Shown here: positions 37,098-44,540 of the stretch, one piece after another
Layout: every line of letters begins with the position of its first letter
Numbering within the stretch: the first letter of the stretch is position 1
Assembly (NCBI GenBank): GCA_013151025.1
Contig: JAADJC010000065.1
Span: 1-64,000, forward strand
Origin: Acidobacteriota bacterium
GTDB taxonomy: Bacteria > Acidobacteriota > Holophagae > Thermotomaculales > Thermotomaculaceae
Direction of reading: 5' to 3'
DNA: 64,000 nt
Notes under the pieces: generated by a model
Seen by the model: the letters and a program-made list of their open reading frames with translations, nothing else
Told to the model about the DNA's origin: nothing
Database searches by the model: none
Program-made: the position numbers and the translations under genes

Positions 37098-37610
37098 ATG
37101 ACCACAGGAACACGGGCGGTAGCGGACGAGTTGCAGGAAATTCTCTTGAACCATGAGAAGGACCGGACCCAGTTGCTGCCGATACTTGTTGATATCAACA
37201 AGTATTTCGGCCACATTGACAGCAATGCAATTATTGAAGTGAGCCGATACACAGGCGTTCCCATTGGAGAAATCCATGGGGTAATTACCTTTTATTCATT
37301 TCTCGGCCAGAAAAAGCGCGGACGGTTTGTGATTCGCCTCTGCCGTACGATCAGTTGTGATATTGCGGGAAAGGATCAGATTGTTCGGGTGCTGGAAAAG
37401 GAGTTAGGTATCCATTTCGGCGAAACGACTGACGACGGAGTGTTCAGTCTGGAGTATACAAATTGTATTGGAATGTGTGACAACCCCCCCGCAATGCTCA
37501 TCAATGACAAGGTATACGGGGGTCTTACGCCGGAACGGGTTGTAGATATCCTGGATTCATTCAAGCTTTCGGAGTACCAGGACATGTTCGGCTATGGCGG
37601 TGTGGAATGA
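37098..37610 (+). CDS. hydC: NADH-linked [FeFe]-hydrogenase subunit HydC (NuoE-like)
   Basis: 170 residues. NuoE fold: LLPILVDINKYFGHI (N-terminal helices) and a thioredoxin-like domain binding one [2Fe-2S] cluster. The four cluster Cys are visible as LCRTISC (Cys-x4-Cys) and CIGMC (Cys-x3-Cys). It passes electrons between the flavin subunit and the hydrogenase. It overlaps hydB by four bases in an operon that also holds hydA, hydG, aspA and hydF. Confidence 0.9.
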   Translation: MTTGTRAVADELQEILLNHEKDRTQLLPILVDINKYFGHIDSNAIIEVSRYTGVPIGEIHGVITFYSFLGQKKRGRFVIRLCRTISCDIAGKDQIVRVLEKELGIHFGETTDDGVFSLEYTNCIGMCDNPPAMLINDKVYGGLTPERVVDILDSFKLSEYQDMFGYGGVE

Positions 37611-38776
37611 AAAACGAGAAGAAAAAGATTCTGTTTGGTGAGTTTGTGACAGGGGCCGGCCTGGCCCGGGCACTTGAAATGGGTGCCGGGAAGGTTGTGG
37701 ATGAGGTAAAAGCTTCCAAACTGAGAGGCCGTGGGGGTGCGGGTTTTCCCACCGGATTGAAGTGGGAATTGACTGCAAAGCAGGAATCGGACGAAAAATT
37801 TGTGATTTGTAATGCGGATGAGGGAGAACCCGGAACATTCAAAGACAGGCTCCTCTTGATGGAGCAACCGGAAAAGATACTGGAAGGGATGGCAATTGCC
37901 GGATTTGCTATCGGTGCCGCCCGGGGATTTGTATACCTTCGGGGTGAATACATTTACCTGAGAAAGATTTTAGAGGATGCTATTGTTTCCATGACGGAAA
38001 GGAATTTTCTCGGCAAGAATATACAGGACAGTGATTTTTCGTTTGATGTTGAAATTTTTCTTGGAGCCGGTGCCTACGTTTGCGGAGAAGAGTTCGCGTT
38101 GATTTCGTCCATGAACGGCTACCGGGGTGAGCCGCGAAACAAACCGCCATATCCCAGTGAGGTGGGGTTCCGGGATAAGCCGACAGTTGTGAACAATGTG
38201 GAAACCCTCTGCTATGTGCCTTACATCGTGACAAAAGGGTCGGAGTGGTTCAAAGAACACGGAACACAGGCATCCACCGGCACAAAGCTTTTTTCGGTTT
38301 CCGGCGATGTGAAACACCCGGGAGTGTATGAGCTGGAACTGGGAATTACAGTGAATCAATTGCTGACTGAGGTGAGCGGCGAAGGTGCAAAATCAGTCCA
38401 GGTCGGCGGGGCCTCCGGTCTTAATGTAGCTGAAAAGGATTTTGATAAACCTATTTGCTTTGAGGGGCTGCCGCCAGGCGGGTCTATCATTGTATTTAAC
38501 CATAAGCGGGATATGCTTCACGTACTGAAAAACTTCATGGAATTTTTTGTGGAGGAGTCCTGTGGTCAGTGCACACCTTGCCGGGAAGGAAATTACCGGC
38601 TGTTGGAAGGGGTGAAAATGCTGGAGAAAGGGGAGTGTTCGGTTCGGTATCTGAAAGAACTTGAGGCGCTCTGTGATGTCATGAAAGATTCTGCAAAATG
38701 CGGGCTTGGGCAGACTTCTCCCAATGCATTTCTGTCCATTGTTGAAAACTTCAAAACTGAAATTCTGTACCGGTGA
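37607..38776 (+). CDS. hydB: NADH-linked [FeFe]-hydrogenase flavin subunit HydB (NuoF-like), short
   Basis: 389 residues. FMN/NADH-binding motifs: LRGRGGAGFPTGLKW and CNADEGEPGTFKDR; then the SLBB region. The single [4Fe-4S] site is CGQC-TPC (C-x2-C-x2-C) and the distal Cys of KCGLGQ. Compared with bifurcating HydB proteins it lacks the N-terminal [2Fe-2S] domain and the C-terminal two-cluster ferredoxin domain; it stops right after FKTEILYR. Known short versions (for example in Syntrophomonas) oxidise NADH directly without ferredoxin, so this enzyme may be non-bifurcating. Overlaps hydC; followed by hydA. Confidence 0.9.
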   Translation: MKNEKKKILFGEFVTGAGLARALEMGAGKVVDEVKASKLRGRGGAGFPTGLKWELTAKQESDEKFVICNADEGEPGTFKDRLLLMEQPEKILEGMAIAGFAIGAARGFVYLRGEYIYLRKILEDAIVSMTERNFLGKNIQDSDFSFDVEIFLGAGAYVCGEEFALISSMNGYRGEPRNKPPYPSEVGFRDKPTVVNNVETLCYVPYIVTKGSEWFKEHGTQASTGTKLFSVSGDVKHPGVYELELGITVNQLLTEVSGEGAKSVQVGGASGLNVAEKDFDKPICFEGLPPGGSIIVFNHKRDMLHVLKNFMEFFVEESCGQCTPCREGNYRLLEGVKMLEKGECSVRYLKELEALCDVMKDSAKCGLGQTSPNAFLSIVENFKTEILYR

Positions 38777-38784
38777 GGTTAGAT

Positions 38785-40584
38785 ATGAGTGAAATGATTC
38801 CTGTTCAGATTGATGATATTACCTGTGAAGTAGAAAAGGGAACCACCATCCTGCAGGCGTGCAAATGCGCCGGGCTGCGGGTACCCACTCTCTGTCACCA
38901 CCCGGACCTTGAGGTGGCGGGCATTTGCAGAATATGTGTGGTGGAAGTAGAGGGAATGAGTGGCCTTCAGGCTGCATGCGCCTTCCCGATTCGCCAGCCG
39001 ATTAAGGTTCGCACCAATTCTCCCCGGGTGCGTCGCGCCCGTCGGGTGAATCTGGATCTGATACTCTCGGAGCATTATGGGGACTGTTACACCTGCACTC
39101 GTAACGGAACATGTGAACTTCAGGATCTGGCCAGGGAATATGGTGTGGATCGATACCGATATCCCAGCACGACAGCTCCAAAATTTAGAATTGACCGTTC
39201 CACGGCAATTGTGAGGGATCAGAATAAGTGTATTTCCTGTAAGCGATGCATTCGCACCTGCATTGACCTCCAACAGGTATCGGCATTGGAAACGGCAAAC
39301 CGGGGTCATGATGTTTTGATCCAAACTGCATTTAATAAACCGATTTCTGAAGTGGTTTGCATCAACTGCGGACAATGTATCAACCGTTGCCCGACAGGCG
39401 CCCTCCGTTCCAATATGCCCAATGAATTAATCTGGCAGGCAATTGATGATCCTGAAAAGCATGTGATCATTCAGACCGCCCCAAGCCCAAGGGCTGCAAT
39501 CGGCGAGGAATTTGGTTACGAACCAGGTACATCGGTAACAAAAAAGCTGAATGCGGCCCTTCGAAGAGTAGGATTTGACAGCATTTTTGACACAAATTTT
39601 GCGGCGGATCTCACCATTATGGAAGAGGGAACAGAATTGTTGACGCGGTTGAAAAAGGCACTGGTAGATGGGGATTCTTCCGTTAAGGTGCCGATGTTTA
39701 CTTCCTGCTCACCCGGCTGGGTCAAATACATTGAGCACTACTATCCGGAATATCTGGACCATCTGTCCACATGCAAGAGTCCCCAACAGATGTTCGGAGC
39801 CATTTTGAAAACCTATTATGCAAAAAAGATAGGAGTTAATCCAGATAAGATGGTTGTAGTGGCATTGATGCCCTGTGTGGCAAAGAAATTTGAATGTAAC
39901 CGCCCGGAAATGACTGACAGTGGTGGGAAAGATGTGGATTTTGGTCTGACAACCCGTGAGATGGCGGTTTTGATTAAGGAATCCGGTATCCATCTGAAGG
40001 ATTTACCGGATGAGGATTTTGATCATCCCCTTGGACTAGGTTCCGGAGCCGGGTTGATTTTCGGCGCTACCGGCGGGGTAATGGAAGCAGCAATTCGCAG
40101 CGTGTACGAAATTGTAACGGGGCGACCGGTACCCTTCAAGGGCCTGGATGTAACTCCGATTCGTGGAATGGAAGGAATCCGCGATGCGGCTTTGACAATT
40201 GAAAACCCCCTGCCCGAATACCAGTGGCTGGACGGCATAACCCTGAAGGTGGCGGTGGCACATGGCACTGCCAATGCCAAGTTGCTGATGGAAAGACTCA
40301 AAGAAGGAACTCTGGACTATCATTTTATTGAAGTGATGGCCTGCCCCGGCGGATGCCTGGGCGGCGGTGGCCAGCCGATTCCGACATCCCCGGAAATCAG
40401 GGCCGCACGGGCCCGGGCAATCTACGCGGAAGACCACGAGCTTGTATTGAGAAAATCTCACGAGAACCCGGAAATTAACCAACTGTACGCAGAGTTCCTG
40501 GGCGAACCCCTGGGGCATTTGTCCCATAAATTGCTGCATACCCACTACACCCCGAGAGGGCGGTTTTTTCTGGAGGGAATTTGA
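38785..40584 (+). CDS. hydA: [FeFe]-hydrogenase catalytic subunit HydA (group A)
   Basis: 599 residues from the ATG at 38785. A GTG 12 bases upstream overlaps hydB by four bases and is possible. Accessory clusters come first: a NuoG-like [2Fe-2S] (CxxxC pattern near 50), a His-Cys3 cluster (HYGDCYTC ... TC) and two [4Fe-4S] (CISCKRCIRTC, CINCGQCINRC). The H-cluster motifs are L1 TSCSPGW (usual TSCCPxW), L2 MPCVAKKFE and L3 EVMACPGGCLGGGGQP. The serine variant of L1 occurs in other NAD(P)-linked hydrogenases as I recall, so it does not show inactivity. It makes or consumes H2, here coupled to NADH through HydB/HydC. Confidence 0.94.
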   Translation: MSEMIPVQIDDITCEVEKGTTILQACKCAGLRVPTLCHHPDLEVAGICRICVVEVEGMSGLQAACAFPIRQPIKVRTNSPRVRRARRVNLDLILSEHYGDCYTCTRNGTCELQDLAREYGVDRYRYPSTTAPKFRIDRSTAIVRDQNKCISCKRCIRTCIDLQQVSALETANRGHDVLIQTAFNKPISEVVCINCGQCINRCPTGALRSNMPNELIWQAIDDPEKHVIIQTAPSPRAAIGEEFGYEPGTSVTKKLNAALRRVGFDSIFDTNFAADLTIMEEGTELLTRLKKALVDGDSSVKVPMFTSCSPGWVKYIEHYYPEYLDHLSTCKSPQQMFGAILKTYYAKKIGVNPDKMVVVALMPCVAKKFECNRPEMTDSGGKDVDFGLTTREMAVLIKESGIHLKDLPDEDFDHPLGLGSGAGLIFGATGGVMEAAIRSVYEIVTGRPVPFKGLDVTPIRGMEGIRDAALTIENPLPEYQWLDGITLKVAVAHGTANAKLLMERLKEGTLDYHFIEVMACPGGCLGGGGQPIPTSPEIRAARARAIYAEDHELVLRKSHENPEINQLYAEFLGEPLGHLSHKLLHTHYTPRGRFFLEGI

Positions 40585-41972
40585 TAGAGGCAAAAACAGG
40601 GTTTATCGACCATTCGCAAATTCTGCATGTTCTGGAAAATTCCTCGTCTCCGGATCGCGGCGAGGTTGCGGAAATTCTGTCACATGCCCTGGAAATGAAG
40701 GGAATTTCCGCAGGGGAAACGGAACGCCTGCTGATGGTGGAAGACAATGAGCTGATTGACGAAATATGCCGAACTGCCAATCGGATAAAAAACGAAATCT
40801 ACGGCCGGCGGCTGGTACTGTTTGCGCCGTTGTATGTTTCCAACCTGTGTAAGAATGATTGTCTGTACTGCGCGTTCAGAACGACAAACACCTCAATAGC
40901 CAGGCGTACCTTGAGCCTGGATGAGATCCGGAAGGAAACAGAGAACCTGGTTTCTCAGGGCCATAAGCGGTTGCTTTTAGTGTCGGGAGAAGGACTGGGA
41001 GAGAGCGCACTGAACTATTTCATCAAGGCGATTGAAACCATTTACGACGTGAAAATCGGAAATGGAGAAATCCGGCGCATCAATATCAACATTGCGTCAC
41101 TTTCCGTAGATGGGTTTAGGCAGTTGAAGGCTGCAAAAATCGGCACTTACCAGTTGTTTCAGGAAACCTATCACTATAATATGTACAAGAAGATGCACCG
41201 ATCCGGTCCCAAGGCCAATTATGTGAACCACTTGACTGCTATTGACCGTGCAATGGAAGCGGGAATTGACGATGTAGGGGTGGGTGTGCTGTTCGGCCTG
41301 GCGGATTATCGCTTCGAGATCATGGCGTTGTTGCAGCATGTTCGCCATCTGGAGGAAAGGTTCGGTGTCGGTCCTCACACAATTTCTATTCCCCGGATCG
41401 AACCGGCTGAAGGTTCGGACGTGTCCCTGAGCCCCCCCCATGCTGTTAACGACAGAGATTTCAGGAAAATCATCGCGATTTTACGGGTTTCTGTGCCGTA
41501 TACGGGGATGATTCTCAGCACTCGGGAGACTGCAAAGATGAGACGCGCGGCATTTTTCCTTGGCATTTCCCAGATTAGTGCCGGTTCGAGAACAAATCCC
41601 GGCGGATACTCGGAAGATGATTCAGGAGCCCAATTTTCGCTGGGAGACCACCGGAGCCTGGATGAGGTCATTGCGGATATCGCAGGCCATGGCTATATTC
41701 CATCATTTTGTACCGGGTGTTACCGGCTGGGACGGACAGGGGTGGATTTCATGGACCTTGCAAAACCGGGGCTGATTCAACTGTATTGTCTTCCCAACGC
41801 GTTGACTACGTTTAAGGAGTACCTTGAAGACTATGCGACTGCTGAAACAAAGGTTGCCGGTGAAGCTGTTATTGAGGAGCAACTGGCAAACATTCCATCC
41901 GATGAAGTACGGAAAAAAACAGTTGGAAGCTTACGGGAAATAGAATCGGGTAAGCGGGACCTCTATTTGTAG
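40581..41972 (+). CDS. hydG: [FeFe]-hydrogenase maturase HydG
   Basis: 463 residues. Radical-SAM Cys triad CKNDCLYC (C-x3-C-x2-C) and a C-terminal auxiliary cluster region, CTGCYRLGRTG followed by a third Cys about 17 residues on. HydG cleaves tyrosine and builds the Fe(CO)2(CN)-cysteine synthon of the H-cluster. Its start overlaps hydA by four bases. hydE, the third maturase, is not in the window, so it must be elsewhere in the genome if maturation is standard. Confidence 0.95.
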   Translation: MIEAKTGFIDHSQILHVLENSSSPDRGEVAEILSHALEMKGISAGETERLLMVEDNELIDEICRTANRIKNEIYGRRLVLFAPLYVSNLCKNDCLYCAFRTTNTSIARRTLSLDEIRKETENLVSQGHKRLLLVSGEGLGESALNYFIKAIETIYDVKIGNGEIRRININIASLSVDGFRQLKAAKIGTYQLFQETYHYNMYKKMHRSGPKANYVNHLTAIDRAMEAGIDDVGVGVLFGLADYRFEIMALLQHVRHLEERFGVGPHTISIPRIEPAEGSDVSLSPPHAVNDRDFRKIIAILRVSVPYTGMILSTRETAKMRRAAFFLGISQISAGSRTNPGGYSEDDSGAQFSLGDHRSLDEVIADIAGHGYIPSFCTGCYRLGRTGVDFMDLAKPGLIQLYCLPNALTTFKEYLEDYATAETKVAGEAVIEEQLANIPSDEVRKKTVGSLREIESGKRDLYL

Positions 41973-41983
41973 GAGGCATTGTA

Positions 41984-43342
41984 ATGGTAAATGATAGAAA
42001 AGCGGATGTCAATCTGGCGGGGATTCATACAAGACAGGCACGGAAGAACTTTCCTTTATCCCGTGCCATGCCCTTTCCGGAATTGATTCATTCACTTTTT
42101 CAGGTGAAACTGGCCTGCCTGGAAACGAATAATCGTTTGGGATATCTGGCTGAACAGGTCTATATCCCATGTCGGGATGCAATTCGGGAAGGGTTGGACG
42201 GGAAACTGGACAGCAATTTTGATGTGACACTCTTCCAGGGTGGCGCAGGCACCTCTCTGAACATGACAGTGAACGAGGTGGTGGCGAACCGGGCGTTGCA
42301 GCTTTCCGGTAAGCCTGTTGGCCTGTGGGAAGCAATTCATCCCATTCTCCACGTGAATCTCCACCAATCCACAAATGATGTGGTCCCCACCGCCGGTCGG
42401 GTGGCCGCAATTACCTTGGTATACCGTCTGGAAAAAGCGGTGTTATTGCTGCAGGAGGCGTTGCAACGAAAAGAACACCAGTTCGAAAATGTTGTAAAAC
42501 CCGGCCGTACCCAGTTCCAGGAAGCATTTCCCATTACGCTTGGGCGGGAATTTTCTGCCTATGCATCTGCTGTTGCAAGGGACAGGTGGCGAGTATCCAA
42601 GCTGGTGGAGCGCCTCAGGGAAGTAAATCTCGGCGGAACAGCTATTGGAACCGGTGCCCTGGCGCCCCGTAAATACATTCTCCAGGTGGTAGATACGTTA
42701 AAACAGATTACGGGGTTTCCGTTAGCCCGGTTTGAAAACCTGGTGGACGGGACCCAGAATACAGATATACCGGTGGAAGTTCATGGGATTCTGACGGCAC
42801 TGGCAACCACTCTAATCAAGATTTCCGGGGACTTGCGTTTGATGTCTTCCGGGCCGGAGCATGGTTTCGGAGAAATCAGGCTCCCTGAGGTCCAGCCGGG
42901 TTCTTCCATCATGCCCGGCAAAGTGAACCCGGTGATCCCTGAATTTGCGACTGCATGCGCCCTTCGGGTTACAGCCAACCATCAGTTGCTGACCGCAGCG
43001 GCAGCCATGGGCAGCCTGGAGCTGAACCCGTTCGGGTTGGTGATAGTCCATGGACTACTGGAGTCCTGTACGTTTCTGATCAATGGGGTGCAACAACTGG
43101 CTTCCTGTGTGGATGGGATTGAAGCAAGAACCGGGAATTCTTTTTCCGTTGCACGGAGTGATTCAATTGTGACCCATGTAATCGCGGGAAAATTCGGATA
43201 CGACAGGGCAGGACAGATTTGCAGGGCAGCTCATGAAGCAGGGGAAAAGGTGGTGGAATATGTACTGAGGGCCGACCTGATTTCCAAAGCGGAGCTGGAC
43301 AAGCTGTTATCACCTGAAAATATCCTGAAACTGGGATTTTGA
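41984..43342 (+). CDS. aspA: Aspartate ammonia-lyase family protein
   Basis: 452 residues of the fumarase/aspartase superfamily: NLHQSTNDVVPTA near 120, and the signature GSSIMPGKVNPVIPE. The catalytic SS loop is present. It probably interconverts aspartate with fumarate and ammonia. It lies between hydG and hydF, and such an aspartase within hydrogenase-maturation operons is known from other anaerobes; it may supply ammonia, or a nitrogen source, for the azadithiolate bridge, which is inference. The gap to hydF is one base. Confidence 0.9.
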   Translation: MVNDRKADVNLAGIHTRQARKNFPLSRAMPFPELIHSLFQVKLACLETNNRLGYLAEQVYIPCRDAIREGLDGKLDSNFDVTLFQGGAGTSLNMTVNEVVANRALQLSGKPVGLWEAIHPILHVNLHQSTNDVVPTAGRVAAITLVYRLEKAVLLLQEALQRKEHQFENVVKPGRTQFQEAFPITLGREFSAYASAVARDRWRVSKLVERLREVNLGGTAIGTGALAPRKYILQVVDTLKQITGFPLARFENLVDGTQNTDIPVEVHGILTALATTLIKISGDLRLMSSGPEHGFGEIRLPEVQPGSSIMPGKVNPVIPEFATACALRVTANHQLLTAAAAMGSLELNPFGLVIVHGLLESCTFLINGVQQLASCVDGIEARTGNSFSVARSDSIVTHVIAGKFGYDRAGQICRAAHEAGEKVVEYVLRADLISKAELDKLLSPENILKLGF

Positions 43343-43343
43343 T

Positions 43344-44528
43344 ATGGCAGGCACACCAAAATCAAATCGACCTCACATTGCAATATTCGGTCGGCGGAAT
43401 GTCGGCAAATCATCCCTGATCAATGCGATAACATCTCAGAATTTATCAATTGTTTCCGACACGCCGGGCACTACCACTGACCCGGTGGAAAAAGCGATGG
43501 AGTTGCTGCCATTCGGGCCGGTGGTACTCATTGATACTGCCGGGCTGGATGATGAGGGTGAACTGGGGCGGTTGCGGACGAAACGGTCAGTGGATATTCT
43601 GCATAAGACGGATATAGCCATATTGGTTGTAGATGGGGAGGTTGACCCCGGTGACCGGCAGATGATGGAGAAATTGGATACGCTGGGGATTCCATTTATT
43701 CTGGTTTTTAACAAGTGTGACACAGAATCTTTTTCGGAAAAAACCTGCAGGAAATTGGAAGGCCTGCCTGTCAGCTCGGAAAGCGGAGAAGGGGTGGCAC
43801 AGTTGAAAGAACGCCTCCTGGACATTCTGAAGGACTGGGCGGAAACAGCAGCTCATTCTCTTACAGCAGGTCTTGTTACTCCCGGTGGGTTGGCAGTACT
43901 GGTTGTGCCCATTGACAGTGAGGCGCCGGCCGGCAGGTTGATTCTGCCTCAGGTTCAGGTGATTCGGGACATTCTGGACAATGACGCTCTCTGCATAGTA
44001 ATGAAAGAAAGAGAATTGGGCCATGGGCTCAGGTTACTGGGTAGAAATCCCGATATTGTGATTACCGATTCCCAGGCTTTCCTGAAGGTTGCGGCGGATG
44101 TTCCGGACGATGTGTCTATGACCTCATTTTCCATTCTCTTTGCCAGGCAGAAGGGGGATCTGGCAACGCTGGCAACGGGGGCCCGGGCGATTGAACACCT
44201 TCAGGATGGTGACACGGTGCTAATTTCGGAAGCCTGTACCCACCACGCGGTGGGAGATGATATCGGGACGGTAAAAATACCCCGGTTATTGCGGCAATTT
44301 ACCGGAAAACAGCTTCATTTCAGGTATGCTAAGGGGAAATATTTTGAAATGGAAGATGATGCGGCGCTTGTAATTCATTGCGGCGGCTGTATGCTCAATC
44401 GACAGGCGATGATTTCCAGAATAAACCAGAGCCGGGGAAGGCAAGTGCCAATGACAAACTACGGTATGGCAATCGCATTTACCCTTGGGCTGTTTGAGCG
44501 GGCACTGCGACCTTTCGAGTTGTCCTGA
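43344..44528 (+). CDS. hydF: [FeFe]-hydrogenase maturation GTPase HydF
   Basis: 394 residues. N-terminal GTPase: GRRNVGKSSLINAI (G1), DTAGLDDEG (G3) and NKCD (G4). The C-terminal domain carries the [4Fe-4S] ligands EACTHH and CGGC. HydF is the scaffold that loads the 2Fe subcluster into apo-HydA. It is the last gene of the operon and meets the convergent hybrid kinase gene after 12 bases, with no obvious terminator between. Confidence 0.95.
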   Translation: MAGTPKSNRPHIAIFGRRNVGKSSLINAITSQNLSIVSDTPGTTTDPVEKAMELLPFGPVVLIDTAGLDDEGELGRLRTKRSVDILHKTDIAILVVDGEVDPGDRQMMEKLDTLGIPFILVFNKCDTESFSEKTCRKLEGLPVSSESGEGVAQLKERLLDILKDWAETAAHSLTAGLVTPGGLAVLVVPIDSEAPAGRLILPQVQVIRDILDNDALCIVMKERELGHGLRLLGRNPDIVITDSQAFLKVAADVPDDVSMTSFSILFARQKGDLATLATGARAIEHLQDGDTVLISEACTHHAVGDDIGTVKIPRLLRQFTGKQLHFRYAKGKYFEMEDDAALVIHCGGCMLNRQAMISRINQSRGRQVPMTNYGMAIAFTLGLFERALRPFELS

Positions 44529-44540
44529 AACGTGCAGCCG

